This document shows, piece by piece, positions 38,146-47,232 of a stretch of DNA of 64,000 nt. The DNA is from Streptomyces cinnamoneus (GTDB lineage: Bacteria > Actinomycetota > Actinomycetes > Streptomycetales > Streptomycetaceae): positions 372,001 through 436,000 of the forward strand of contig NZ_BMVB01000002.1 in assembly GCF_014650495.1 (NCBI RefSeq), given 5' to 3'. Under the pieces are notes generated by a model. That model was given only the letters and a program-made list of their open reading frames with translations, ran no database searches and was not told the origin of the DNA. The position numbers and the translations under genes were made by a program. Each line of letters starts with the position of its first letter. Positions within the stretch are counted from its first letter, which is position 1.

Positions 38146-39168
38146 ATGCCCATCGCAACCCCCGAGGTCTACAACGAGATGCTCGACCGGGCGAAGGCAG
38201 GCAAGTTCGCCTACCCGGCCATCAACGTGACCTCGACGCAGACTCTGCACGCAGCGCTGCGCGGTTTCGCCGAGGCGGAGAGCGACGGCATCATCCAGAT
38301 CTCCACCGGTGGCGCGGAGTTCCTGGGCGGTCAGTACAGTAAGGACATGGTCTCGGGTGCCGTCGCGCTCGCCGAGTTCGCGCACGTGGTCGCCAAGAAG
38401 TACCCGGTGAACATCGCGCTGCACACCGACCACTGCCCGAAGGACAAGCTGGACGGCTACGTCCGCCCGCTGCTGGCCATCTCGCAGGAGCGCGTCGCCG
38501 CCGGTCAGAACCCGCTGTTCCAGTCCCACATGTGGGACGGCTCCGCCGAGAAGCTCGACGAGAACCTTGCGATCGCGAAGGAGCTCCTCGCCGAGGCCGT
38601 GAAGGCGAAGATCATCCTTGAGGTCGAGATCACCCCGACCGGTGGCGAGGAGGACGGCGTCTCCCACGAGATCAACGACGACCTCTACACCACCGTCGCG
38701 GACGTGGAGCGGACCGCCGAGGCGCTCGGCCTGGGCGAGAAGGGCCGCTACCTGCTGGCCGCCTCCTTCGGCAACGTCCACGGCGTCTACAAGCCGGGCA
38801 ACGTCGTCCTGAAGCCGGAGCTGCTGCGCGAGCTGCAGGACGGCATCGCCGCCAAGCACGGCAAGGCCGACCCGTTCGACTTCGTCTTCCACGGCGGCTC
38901 CGGCTCCACCGAGGAGGAGATCCGCACCGCGCTGGAGAACGGCGTCGTGAAGATGAACCTCGACACCGACACCCAGTACGCCTTCACCCGCCCGGTCGCG
39001 GACCACATGTTCCGCAACTACGACGGCGTCCTGAAGGTCGACGGCGAGGTCGGCGACAAGAAGACCTACGACCCGCGCAGCTGGGGCAAGCTGGCCGAGG
39101 CCGGCATGGCCGAGCGCGTCACCCGCGCCTGCGCCGACCTGCGCGCCACGGGCACCAGGCTCAAGTAA
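38146..39168 (+). CDS. fba: Fructose-bisphosphate aldolase, class II
   Basis: This 340-aa zinc-dependent glycolytic and gluconeogenic enzyme has NIALHTDHCPKDKLDGYVRP with the zinc histidine and catalytic Asp, ILEVEITPTGGEEDG, SFGNVHGVYKPGNVVLKP, VFHGGSGSTEEEI and KMNLDTDTQYAFTRP. Length matches the class IIA group. ATG 38146 has AAGGAG at nine bases. The 224-bp upstream region carries parS and the pyrE terminator. Confidence 0.98.
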   Translation: MPIATPEVYNEMLDRAKAGKFAYPAINVTSTQTLHAALRGFAEAESDGIIQISTGGAEFLGGQYSKDMVSGAVALAEFAHVVAKKYPVNIALHTDHCPKDKLDGYVRPLLAISQERVAAGQNPLFQSHMWDGSAEKLDENLAIAKELLAEAVKAKIILEVEITPTGGEEDGVSHEINDDLYTTVADVERTAEALGLGEKGRYLLAASFGNVHGVYKPGNVVLKPELLRELQDGIAAKHGKADPFDFVFHGGSGSTEEEIRTALENGVVKMNLDTDTQYAFTRPVADHMFRNYDGVLKVDGEVGDKKTYDPRSWGKLAEAGMAERVTRACADLRATGTRLK

Positions 39169-39186
39169 GCGCCACCACGGTCGCCA

Positions 39187-39225
39187 GGGGCCCGGCCTCC
39201 GCTCACCGAGCGGGCGCCGGGCCCC
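39187..39225 (+). terminator. Terminator after fba
   Basis: GGGGCCCGGC and GCCGGGCCCC pair perfectly (10 bp), with inner GCTC/GAGC pairing, 19 bp after the stop codon. Confidence 0.85.
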
Positions 39226-39266
39226 TTCGCGTGGCCGCCCCCCGCCCCGCGGGGGATGATCGGGCC

Positions 39267-40754
39267 ATGAGCAGCGCCCCCGGAAGCGGCACGCCCGCGG
39301 TGCGCCTGGGCACCGCCGCCGGGCGCGGGGTCCTGCTGACGGCCGTCCTCGGGTCGGGCATGGCCATGCTGGACAGCACGGTCGTCACCGTCGCCCTGCC
39401 CCACATCGGCCGCGACCTCGACGCCGGCCTCGGCGCCCTCCAGTGGATCGTCAACGCCTACATGCTCACCCTCGCCGGGCTCATCCTGCTCGGCGGTGCG
39501 CTGGGCGACCGCTACGGGCGGCGGAAGGTGTTCGTCGTCGGCGTGGTGTGGTTCGCGCTGGCCTCCCTGCTGTGCGGGGTGGCGCCCGACGCCAGGGTCC
39601 TGATCGCGGCCCGGGCGCTGCAGGGCGTCGGCGGGGCGCTGCTCACCCCCGGCTCGCTCGCGCTGATCCAGGCCGTCTTCCACCCCGACGACCGGGCGGG
39701 CGCGGTCGGTGCGTGGTCCGGGCTGGGCGGCGTCGCCTCGGCGGTCGGCCCGTTCGTCGGCGGCTGGCTGGTGGACGGCCCCGGCTGGCGCTGGGTGTTC
39801 CTGATCAACCTGCCGCTCGCCGTCGTCTGCGTCCTGGTCGCCCTGCGCCATGTGCCCGAGACCCGCGATCCCGCGGCCCACGGCCGCTTCGACGTCCTCG
39901 GTGCCGCGCTCGGCGCGCTCGCCCTCGCCGCGGTCACGTACGCCCTGATCGCCGCGCCCGACCAGGGCGCCTCGCCCGGGGTCGTCGTGCCCGCCGTCGT
40001 CGGCGTACTGCTGGGCGTTGCATTCGTGTACGTCGAGCGGCGGCGGCCCGACCCGATGCTGCCGCTGGGCATCTTCGCCGTCCGCCAGTTCTCGGCCGTC
40101 AACGCCGTCACCGTCTTCGTCTACGCGGCCTTCAGCGGCTTCTTCTTCCTCTCGGTGCTGCAGCTGCAGGTCGTCGCCGGCTGGTCCGCCCTCGCCGCGG
40201 GCACGGCGCTGCTGCCCACGACGGTGCTGATGCTGCTGCTCTCCGCCCGCTCGGGCCGGATCGCCCAGCGCACCGGGCCGCGCCTCCCGCTGACCCTCGG
40301 GCCCCTGCTGTGCGCGGTCGGGCTCCTGCTGATGACGCGGGTCGGCGCGGGCGCGGTGTACTGGCGGGACGTGCTGCCCGCCCTCGCCGTGCTGGGCCTG
40401 GGCATGGTCGTGCTCGTGGCCCCGCTGACCGCGACGGTGCTGGCCTCCGTCGACGTCTCCCGCGCGGGCCTGGCCAGCGGCATCAACAACGCCGCCGCCC
40501 GCGCGGCCGGGCTGATCGCGGTGGCCGCGCTGCCCCTGGCCGCCGGCATGGACCCCGACGTCTACCGCGACCCGCCCGCCTTCTCCGCCGCCTTCGACCG
40601 GGCCATGCTCCTGTGCGCGGGAGCGCTGGTGACCGGGGCGCTGCTGGCCTGGACCACCGTCCGGTCGCCGGTGCCGCGCACCGCCGCCTGCCACCCCGAG
40701 TGCACGTACCACTGCGGTGTGTCGGCGCCGCCGCTGGATCCGGGCGACGCGTAG
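39267..40754 (+). CDS. MFS multidrug transporter, DHA2 (EmrB/QacA-like)
   Basis: This 495-aa protein has about 14 hydrophobic helices. LDSTVVTVALPHIGRDLD near residue 32 is the DHA2 motif D1, with WIVNAYMLTLAGLILLGGAL following. GDRYGRRKVF is motif A, and SALGGVASAVGPFVGGWLVD-type motif C (LGGVASAVGPFVGGWL) is present. Such pumps expel cationic drugs or antibiotics. It ends in a short His/Cys-bearing tail, CHPECTYHCG, which is unusual for this family and could bind metal. ATG 39267 is used. Its neighbour DUF3151 follows by 33 bp. Confidence 0.92.
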   Translation: MSSAPGSGTPAVRLGTAAGRGVLLTAVLGSGMAMLDSTVVTVALPHIGRDLDAGLGALQWIVNAYMLTLAGLILLGGALGDRYGRRKVFVVGVVWFALASLLCGVAPDARVLIAARALQGVGGALLTPGSLALIQAVFHPDDRAGAVGAWSGLGGVASAVGPFVGGWLVDGPGWRWVFLINLPLAVVCVLVALRHVPETRDPAAHGRFDVLGAALGALALAAVTYALIAAPDQGASPGVVVPAVVGVLLGVAFVYVERRRPDPMLPLGIFAVRQFSAVNAVTVFVYAAFSGFFFLSVLQLQVVAGWSALAAGTALLPTTVLMLLLSARSGRIAQRTGPRLPLTLGPLLCAVGLLLMTRVGAGAVYWRDVLPALAVLGLGMVVLVAPLTATVLASVDVSRAGLASGINNAAARAAGLIAVAALPLAAGMDPDVYRDPPAFSAAFDRAMLLCAGALVTGALLAWTTVRSPVPRTAACHPECTYHCGVSAPPLDPGDA

Positions 40755-40787
40755 GCCCCCGCCGGTGGCTGGGGCAGACTGGAGCGC

Positions 40788-41201
40788 ATGTCCATTCACG
40801 AGAACCTGCTCGGGGGACCGCCCCCGACCCACCTCCCCGACGACCCCGAGCCGCGCGAGCTGCTCGCCTCCGGGGCGGCTCCCGCCGAGGTCGCGGCCAA
40901 GTACCCGTCGTCCTCGCTCGCGTGGGCACAGCTCGCCGACGAGGCGTTCGAGGGCGGCCGGGTCGTCGAGTCGTACGCCTACGCCCGCACCGGCTACCAC
41001 CGTGGCCTCGACGCGCTGCGCCGCAGCGGCTGGAAGGGCCACGGCCCGGTGCCGTTCGAGCACGAGCCGAACCGCGGCTTCCTGCGCGCGCTGCACGCCC
41101 TCGCGCGGGCCGCGCAGTCGATCGGCGAGCAGGAGGAGTACGAGCGCTGCACGGCGTTCCTGCGCGACAGCTCCCCGACGGCCGCCAACACCCTGGGCTG
41201 A
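40788..41201 (+). CDS. DUF3151 family protein
   Basis: This 137-aa protein has the actinobacterial DUF3151 features: SIHENLLGGPPPTHLPDDPE, YAYARTGYHRGLDALRRSGW and a Trp-Lys-Gly-His-Gly bend, then HEPNRGFLRALHALARAA. It is highly conserved in this phylum and its function is unknown. It lies between the MFS gene and the kyn operon. Confidence 0.88.
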   Translation: MSIHENLLGGPPPTHLPDDPEPRELLASGAAPAEVAAKYPSSSLAWAQLADEAFEGGRVVESYAYARTGYHRGLDALRRSGWKGHGPVPFEHEPNRGFLRALHALARAAQSIGEQEEYERCTAFLRDSSPTAANTLG

Positions 41202-41321
41202 CGGGCGCCCCGCGCCCCGGCGCCGTCACGGCCCTTGCCGTGGCGGCGTCCGGCACGGATGATCGCGGCGTACCCCGGCGAGCCCCGGCGATCCCGGGAG
41301 CGACGGCAGTGGAGGCGACGC

Positions 41322-42164
41322 GTGACTTTCGAACCACAGCTCGGCCAGACCACCACCCCCGGCCCCGTCCGGCACTTCGCGGGCGCGACCCCGTACGAGG
41401 AGTACGTACGCGCCGACACCCTCTCCCACCTGCAGGAACCGCTCTCCGACGATCCCGGTGAAATGGTCTTCCTCGTCACCACCCAGGTGATGGAGCTGTG
41501 GTTCACGGTCATCGTGCACGAGTGGGAGACCGCCGCCCGGGCCCTGCGTGAGGACGACCTGCCCGTCGCGATGGCGGCGCTGGGGCGCTCCGCGTACGAG
41601 CTCGAATCGCTCAACGCCTCCTGGAAGCCGCTGGGGCACCTGACGCCGGCCCAGTTCAACGCCTTCCGCTCGGCGCTGGGCGACGCCTCGGGCTTCCAGT
41701 CGGCGACCTACCGCCGCCTTGAGTTCCTGCTCGGCGAGAAGTCCCCCGCCATGCTCGTCCCCTACCGCGGCGTGCCGCACGTCCACGCGGAGCTGGAGAA
41801 GGCGCTGCACGCGCCGAGCCTGTACGACGAGGTCCTGCGCTTCCTGGCCCGGCGCGGCCACGCGGTACCCGCGGCCGTGCGCGAGCGTGACGTCAGCGAG
41901 CGGTACACCGGCGACCCGGCGGTCGAGGACGTCTGGCAGCGCGTCTACGCGGGCGACCAGAGCAGCGAGGAGTGCCGGCTGGGCGAGGCCCTCACCGAGG
42001 TCGCCGAGCTGGTGTGGCGCTGGCGCAACGACCATCTGGTGGCCACGCGCAGGGCGATGGGCGCGAAGGTGGGGACGGGTGGGTCGGCGGGCGTCGCCTG
42101 GCTGGAGAAGCGCGTCACCAAGCACGTCTTCCCGGAGCTGTGGACGGCCCGCAGCCGTGTCTGA
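41322..42164 (+). CDS. kynA: Tryptophan 2,3-dioxygenase
   Basis: This 280-aa heme enzyme opens the indole ring of tryptophan to give N-formylkynurenine. Family motifs are TPYEEYVRADTLSHLQEPL, MVFLVTTQVMELWFTVIVHE, LTPAQFNAFRSALGDASGFQ and WRWRNDHLVATRRAMGAKVG with TGGSAGVAWLEK. The GTG start at 41322 has GGAGGCGACG at good distance. It overlaps kynU by 8 bp. It is the first gene of a three-gene kynurenine operon. Confidence 0.97.
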   Translation: MTFEPQLGQTTTPGPVRHFAGATPYEEYVRADTLSHLQEPLSDDPGEMVFLVTTQVMELWFTVIVHEWETAARALREDDLPVAMAALGRSAYELESLNASWKPLGHLTPAQFNAFRSALGDASGFQSATYRRLEFLLGEKSPAMLVPYRGVPHVHAELEKALHAPSLYDEVLRFLARRGHAVPAAVRERDVSERYTGDPAVEDVWQRVYAGDQSSEECRLGEALTEVAELVWRWRNDHLVATRRAMGAKVGTGGSAGVAWLEKRVTKHVFPELWTARSRV

Positions 42165-43419
42165 CGACCTCGCGGGCGAGGCGGCGGCGCTCGACGCCGC
42201 CGACGTACTGCGCGCCAAGCGCGCCGACTTCGTGCTGCAGGACGGGCAGGACGGGCAGGACGGGCGCGGCGACGAGGGTGCGGGAGAAGACGGCCGGGAC
42301 GCGGCCGCCCGCGTGGTGTACCTGGACGGCAACTCCCTCGGGGCGCTGCCCCGGGGCGTTCGCGGCCGGCTCGCCGACGTCGTCGACCGCGAGTGGGGGC
42401 GGCTGGGCATCCGCTCGTGGACCGAGTCCGGCTGGTGGACGGCGCCCGAGCGGGTCGGCGACCGCATCGGCCGGCTCGTCGGGGCGGCGCCCGGGCAGGT
42501 GGTGGCCGGGGACTCGACAAGCGTCAACGTCTTCAAGGCGGTTGTCGTCGGCGTGCGCCTGGCCGGTGCGAGCGGCCGCGACGAGATCCTCGTCGACGCG
42601 CAGACCTTTCCGACCGACGGCTACATCGCCGAGTCCGCGGCGCGCATGACGGGCTGCCGGATCCGCTCCGTCGAGGCCGGCGCCATGGCCGCCGCCGCAG
42701 GGCCGCGCACGGCCGTCGCCCTCGTCAACCACGTCGACTACCGCACCGGGCGGCTGCACGACCTGCCCGGCATCACCGCCGCCGTGCACGCCGCCGGGGC
42801 CCGGGTGGTGTGGGACCTGTGCCACAGCGCGGGCGCGCTGCCCGTCGCGCTCGACGCGCACGGCGTGGACCTCGCGGTCGGCTGCACGTACAAGTACCTC
42901 AACGGCGGCCCCGGTTCGCCCGCCTACCTCTACGTCCGCCGCGACCTGCAGCCGCGCTTCGACTCCCCGCTGCCCGGCTGGAACTCCCACGCCGACCCGT
43001 TCGCCCTGGCGCCCGCCTACGCGCCAGCCGACGGCGCGCTCCGCGGCCGGGTCGGCACGCCCGACATCCTCTCCCTCCTCGCCCTCGACGCGGCCCTGGA
43101 CGTGTGGGAGGGCGTCGGCATCGACGCCGTACGGGCCAAGAGCCTCGCCCTGACCGACTTCTTCCTGCGCTGCGTCGAGGCGTACGCACCGCGGGGCCGG
43201 GTGCGGTCCCTCACGCCCGCCGCGCACGACGAACGGGGCAGCCAGGTGTCGCTGCGGTGCACCGCCGACGGGCAGGAGACCATGGCGGAGCTCGTCCGCC
43301 GGGGCGTCGTCGGCGACTTCCGCCGCCCGGACGTCCTGCGCTTCGGCTTCACCCCGCTGTACACGGGTTTCGCGGAGACGGAACGGGCGGCGAGGGTGCT
43401 GGGGGAGGTGCTGGCGTGA
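42157..43419 (+). CDS. kynU: Kynureninase
   Basis: This 420-aa PLP enzyme cleaves kynurenine to anthranilate and alanine. Diagnostic parts are VYLDGNSLGALPRGVRGR, VVAGDSTSVNVFKAVV, NHVDYRTGRLHDLPGI, the PLP lysine in GCTYKYLNGGPGSP (Lys246) and WNSHADPFALAP. A short GQD-type repeat (GQDGQDG) near residue 30 makes the N-terminus slightly longer than usual. GTG 42157 overlaps kynA by 8 bp and kynB by 4 bp, so the operon is translationally coupled. Confidence 0.97.
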   Translation: MSDDLAGEAAALDAADVLRAKRADFVLQDGQDGQDGRGDEGAGEDGRDAAARVVYLDGNSLGALPRGVRGRLADVVDREWGRLGIRSWTESGWWTAPERVGDRIGRLVGAAPGQVVAGDSTSVNVFKAVVVGVRLAGASGRDEILVDAQTFPTDGYIAESAARMTGCRIRSVEAGAMAAAAGPRTAVALVNHVDYRTGRLHDLPGITAAVHAAGARVVWDLCHSAGALPVALDAHGVDLAVGCTYKYLNGGPGSPAYLYVRRDLQPRFDSPLPGWNSHADPFALAPAYAPADGALRGRVGTPDILSLLALDAALDVWEGVGIDAVRAKSLALTDFFLRCVEAYAPRGRVRSLTPAAHDERGSQVSLRCTADGQETMAELVRRGVVGDFRRPDVLRFGFTPLYTGFAETERAARVLGEVLA

Positions 43420-44123
43420 GGGTCGCCTACGGCCCCCACCCCAGCCAGGTCGTGGACGTCCACCCGCCCGCGCCGGGCACGGCACGGGGCACGCGGGTGA
43501 CGCTGCTGCACGGCGGCTTCTGGCGCGAGACGTACGACCGCCACCACCTCGCTCCGCTGGCGGCGGCACTGGCCGGCCAGGGCCTGGAGGTAGCGCTGGC
43601 GGAGTACCGCCGGGTGGGCGGGGGCGGCGGCTGGCCGGAGACCTTCGGCGACGTCGTCCGGGCGATCGGCACCGGCCGCGGCGCCGCCGCCCCCGCACGC
43701 CACGTGGTGGTGGGGCACTCGGCAGGCGGCCACCTGGCGCTGTGGGCGGCCTCCGCGGCCGCCACGGGCGTCGACCGCGTGATCGCCCTCGCCCCGGTGG
43801 CCGACCTGGCCCGCGCGCGGGCGCTGGGGCTGAGCGGGGACGCGGTCGCCGGGCTCGTCGCCCCGGAGCAGGAGCACCTGGCCGACCCCCTGCGGCTGCC
43901 GCCGCCGCGGGTGCCGGTCGCCATCGTCCACGGCACGGACGACGAGGACGTGCCCGTGGAGCTGTCGCGGGCCTACGCGGCCGCGGCGCGCGCGGCGGGA
44001 GCGGCGGTGGACCTCACCGTGCTCCCGGGCGCGGGCCACTACGAGCTGATCACGCCGGGCACGCCGGAGTGCGCCCGGTGGGTCCTGCCCCTCACCCGCG
44101 GGCCGCACCCCGCCCGCGCGTAG
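43416..44123 (+). CDS. kynB: Alpha/beta hydrolase, kynurenine formamidase
   Basis: This 235-aa hydrolase has the oxyanion-hole motif LLHGGFWRE, the nucleophile elbow GHSAGGHLA (Ser102), an Asp in VHGTDDEDVPVEL and the catalytic His in GAGHYELITP. The HGG form is typical of arylformamidases that turn N-formylkynurenine into kynurenine. GTG 43416 overlaps the kynU stop by 4 bp. With kynA and kynU it completes the route from tryptophan to anthranilate; the enzyme assignment rests on fold and context. Confidence 0.88.
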   Translation: MRVAYGPHPSQVVDVHPPAPGTARGTRVTLLHGGFWRETYDRHHLAPLAAALAGQGLEVALAEYRRVGGGGGWPETFGDVVRAIGTGRGAAAPARHVVVGHSAGGHLALWAASAAATGVDRVIALAPVADLARARALGLSGDAVAGLVAPEQEHLADPLRLPPPRVPVAIVHGTDDEDVPVELSRAYAAAARAAGAAVDLTVLPGAGHYELITPGTPECARWVLPLTRGPHPARA

Positions 44124-44197
44124 TCCTTAAGACGGACCCCGACAATCCCCACCCGCGCGGACGCCACCGGCACCGCACGGTGCCTACCGTGGTGGGT

Positions 44198-45499
44198 GTG
44201 ACCGAGATGCATGACACGAACGGCCTGCGCAGCGAGATGCGCCTCCTGGAGAGCGCCACCGAGGGGGTGCGCAAGGACCTGTTCACCGACGCCTTCGCCT
44301 TCCGCCCGTTGCCGCCGCTCGGCGACGGTCACGTGCTGGTGCGCCGGGCCCCCGGGGCCACCGGCCGGTACACGCGGTGGCTGCCGCACGCGGCCGTCGC
44401 CGGTCTCACCGCGATGATCATGCTGGCCGCCCTGTCCGAACGGCCGGAGACGGGCGGCGTGCTGCTGGCGGCCTTCGCGGGCATACCGCTGGTCACCACG
44501 CTGCTGCGGCCCGTCGGCGCCTGGTGGCTGTCGATCGGCGCCGCCTTCCTCTCCAGCCTGGTCATCGGAATCACGCCCTGGACGGCGAGCGGGTTCGTCT
44601 CCCACCTCGCCGTCATGACGATCGTCACGCTGCGCACCCGGCCCCGCCTGGCCGCCGAGATGTGGCTGATCACCGCGGCCTTCGGGGCCTTCGTGACCCT
44701 GGTGCGCGGCTACGGCTACGACAGCGGCACCTTCGAGATGTCCGTCCTCTCCGGCGTCCTGCTCCTCGCCGTCGCCGCCGTGCGCGGCATGCGCGAGTCC
44801 AAGGAGCAGGTCGCCGCCCAGGTCGCCGTCACCGAGGTCGAGCGGTCCCGCCGCACCGTCCTGGAGGAGCGCACCACCATCGCCCGCGAGCTGCACGACG
44901 TGGTCGCCCACCACATGTCCGTGGTGGCCATCCAGGCCGAGGCCGCGCCCTACCGCGTCGCCGACACGCCACCCGAGCTGGCCGCCGCCTTCGTCACCAT
45001 CCGGGAGAACGCCGTGGCGGCCCTCACCGAGCTGCGCCGCGTGCTCGGCGTCGTCCGGTCGGAGGACCCGGACGCCTTCGCCGCCCCCGAGGCCCCGCAG
45101 CCCACCCTCGCCGACCTCGGCGGCCTGCTCGCCAACGTCCGCTCCGCCGGGCTGACCGTCGAGCAGGTGACGACGGGCTCGGTGCGGCCGCTGCCGCAGG
45201 GCGTGGAGCTGTCCGCGTACCGCATCGTCCAGGAGGCGCTCAGCAACGTCCTGCGCCACGCCCCCGGAGCCGCGGCCCGGGTGGAGGTCAGCCACGTGCT
45301 GGGCGGGCTCGGCCTGCGCGTCGTCAACGGCCGCCCCGACCGCCTGGCCAAGCCCTCCCCGGGCGCCGGGCACGGCGTGCTCGGCATGCAGGAGCGGGTC
45401 TCGATGCTCGGCGGCGCGATGACGGCACAGGCCACCGCGGAGGGCGGCTACGAGGTCGCCGCGTTCCTGCCGGTCGTGGCGGGCGAGGCCGCGGCATGA
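44198..45499 (+). CDS. Two-component sensor histidine kinase (HisKA_3 type)
   Basis: This protein of about 433 aa has a short cytosolic N-terminus, five or six membrane helices (residues 50-190), then a dimerisation/phosphoacceptor region, TIARELHDVVAHHMSVVAIQ (His233), and an ATP-binding domain with QEALSNVLRHAPGA and GHGVLGMQERV. NarL-type partners are expected, and the response regulator follows with a 4-bp overlap. The start could be GTG 44192, GTG 44198 or ATG 44207. The signal is unknown. Confidence 0.92.
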   Translation: MTEMHDTNGLRSEMRLLESATEGVRKDLFTDAFAFRPLPPLGDGHVLVRRAPGATGRYTRWLPHAAVAGLTAMIMLAALSERPETGGVLLAAFAGIPLVTTLLRPVGAWWLSIGAAFLSSLVIGITPWTASGFVSHLAVMTIVTLRTRPRLAAEMWLITAAFGAFVTLVRGYGYDSGTFEMSVLSGVLLLAVAAVRGMRESKEQVAAQVAVTEVERSRRTVLEERTTIARELHDVVAHHMSVVAIQAEAAPYRVADTPPELAAAFVTIRENAVAALTELRRVLGVVRSEDPDAFAAPEAPQPTLADLGGLLANVRSAGLTVEQVTTGSVRPLPQGVELSAYRIVQEALSNVLRHAPGAAARVEVSHVLGGLGLRVVNGRPDRLAKPSPGAGHGVLGMQERVSMLGGAMTAQATAEGGYEVAAFLPVVAGEAAA

Positions 45500-46155
45500 G
45501 CATCCGCGTGATGATCGTGGACGATCAGATGATGGTCCGTGAGGGCTTCTCCGTGCTGCTGGGCGCCCAGCCCGACATCGAGGTCGTCGGCGAGGCCGTG
45601 GACGGCCGCCAGGCCGTCGAGAAGGCCGCGGCGCTGCGCCCGGACGTGATCCTGATGGACATCCGCATGCCCGGGCTGAACGGCCTGGACGCGACCCGCG
45701 AGATCGTGGCCGCCGACGCGGACGCCAAGGTGCTGGTGCTGACCACGTTCGACCTGGACGAGTACGTCTACCAGGCGCTGCGGGCCGGGGCGAGCGGCTT
45801 CCTGCTCAAGGACGCCTCCGCCCGGCAGCTCGCGGACGGCGTGCGCGTGGTGGCCGCGGGGGAGGCGCTGCTCGCGCCCACGGTCACCAAGCGGCTCATC
45901 CAGGAGTTCTCGCGCCTGGGATCGCCCCGGGTGCCCACCCTGGAGCGGGTGGCCGACCTGACGGAGCGGGAGACGGAGGTGCTGGTGCTGGTCGCCCAGG
46001 GCCGCTCGAACTCCGAGATCGCGGCGCACCTCGTCGTCGCCGAATCGACAGTGAAGACGCACGTCAGCCGCATCCTGGTGAAGCTGGGCCTGCGCGACCG
46101 CACCCAGGCGGCGGTCTTCGCCTACGAAGCGGGCCTGGTCACCCCGGGCGGCTGA
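45496..46155 (+). CDS. LuxR/NarL-type response regulator
   Basis: This 219-aa protein has a receiver domain with VMIVDDQMMVREGF, phosphoacceptor Asp55 in VILMDIRMPGLNG, the Thr in VLVLTTFDLDEYV and Lys in SGFLLKDAS. The C-terminal LuxR helix-turn-helix reads LTERETEVLVLVAQGRSNSE and VAESTVKTHVSRILVKLGLR. The ATG overlaps the kinase stop (ATGA), giving a translationally coupled pair. Target genes are not evident. Confidence 0.95.
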   Translation: MSIRVMIVDDQMMVREGFSVLLGAQPDIEVVGEAVDGRQAVEKAAALRPDVILMDIRMPGLNGLDATREIVAADADAKVLVLTTFDLDEYVYQALRAGASGFLLKDASARQLADGVRVVAAGEALLAPTVTKRLIQEFSRLGSPRVPTLERVADLTERETEVLVLVAQGRSNSEIAAHLVVAESTVKTHVSRILVKLGLRDRTQAAVFAYEAGLVTPGG

Positions 46156-46171
46156 GGCCCCCGGCGCCCCC

Positions 46172-47056
46172 TCAGGCGCGCGGCAGCGTCAGCCGCCACG
46201 CGTCCGCCACCGCCGTCCACGTGCGGGTGCGGACCGGGCCGCGGACGCGGTTGTCGGCGCGGTAGCGGAAGTCCGGGCCGGAGACGGTGACGGTACGGGC
46301 CCGGGTGCGCACCGGCTCGGGCGCCGCGTGCTCGTGGACCACGACCTCCGCCGCCCCGTCCACGGCCGCCACGGCGACCCGCCCGACCGGCCGGTCCAGG
46401 TCCGCCAGCAGCACCCCGTCGGCCTCCACCCGCAGCCGGGTGCACGCCGGGACCGGGTGCCGGGCCGAGGGCCCGGACAGCAGCGTCAGGGCCGTGCGCG
46501 CCGTGCGCGCGGCCGGCGTCCACCACCACGCGTGGGCCCCGGACGGCACGTCCGCCCCCTCCCGGGCGCGCGGCGGCAGCGGGGCCATCGCCGGCGCCCG
46601 GCCCCGGCCGCCCCCCGCGGGCACCCACAGACCGCCCAGGACGACGCCGTCGCTGTCGTCGGCCAGCAGCCCCAGACGGCGCTCCGCGCCCTCCAGAACG
46701 GCCCGTGCGGCCGCCACGGCTCCCAGCGGGACGCCGAGCACCCGGGCCACCGACACCGCCGGCAGGGCGCCCACCGGCACCCACGCCAGGGGCGCGTCGG
46801 CCAGCTCGCGGCGGCGGTGCAGCAGACCGACGACGCGCAACAGGGCGCGGTCGTCGCCGATGACGACGGTCCGGCGCCGACCCCGCCGGGCGAGCGCCCG
46901 CGCCACCTCCTCCGGCCCGTTCGGGAGGCAGATTTTCGCCACTGCTCCGGCGCACAGCACGTCCCTCGCGATCCGTGTGGACTCGCCGTCCACACGGCGT
47001 GCAACCGGGTCGATGACGACGAGCAGCTGCGCTCCGCTCGGGTCTGCAGCCGACAC
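46172..47056 (-). CDS. Diacylglycerol-kinase-like protein, divergent
   Basis: This 294-aa protein has an N-terminal DAGK-like fold, LLVVIDPVARRVDGESTRIA then RRTVVIGDDRALLRVVGLLH, and a C-terminal half similar to the lipid-kinase accessory domain (RLRVEADGVLLADL). The usual glycine-rich GGDGT motif is changed to IGDDRAL, which makes kinase activity doubtful. GTG 47056 is the start. It is divergent from purA. Confidence 0.7.
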   Translation of the reverse strand: MSAADPSGAQLLVVIDPVARRVDGESTRIARDVLCAGAVAKICLPNGPEEVARALARRGRRRTVVIGDDRALLRVVGLLHRRRELADAPLAWVPVGALPAVSVARVLGVPLGAVAAARAVLEGAERRLGLLADDSDGVVLGGLWVPAGGGRGRAPAMAPLPPRAREGADVPSGAHAWWWTPAARTARTALTLLSGPSARHPVPACTRLRVEADGVLLADLDRPVGRVAVAAVDGAAEVVVHEHAAPEPVRTRARTVTVSGPDFRYRADNRVRGPVRTRTWTAVADAWRLTLPRA

Positions 47057-47090
47057 CTTCGTCCTTCCTCAGGTAATCTCTCGGTGCAAG

Positions 47091-47118
47091 AGCCCCTGTC
47101 GCTGTTGCGCCAGGGGCT
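47091..47118. promoter_or_regulatory. Hairpin upstream of purA
   Basis: AGCCCCTG and CAGGGGCT pair perfectly (8 bp) around a 12-base loop, 115 bp before the purA start and 35 bp before the divergent gene. It could form in either transcript's leader. Its role is unknown. Confidence 0.4.
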
Positions 47119-47232
47119 TCGTCTATCCGGGGCACCGGTTCGACGGCTCTAGCGGTGGTGAACGCCCGTATCAAGCGGGCGGAGGCCACCTGTGCACGTT
47201 GGACATGCCCCGCCCGGAAGGGGTGTACGCCT

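Noticed and set aside
42241..42268. Short 9-bp repeat (GACGGGCAG) in kynU as a phase-variation tract
   Set aside because: Three units of 9 bp keep the frame, and the repeat is in a variable N-terminal loop; no switching mechanism is suggested.
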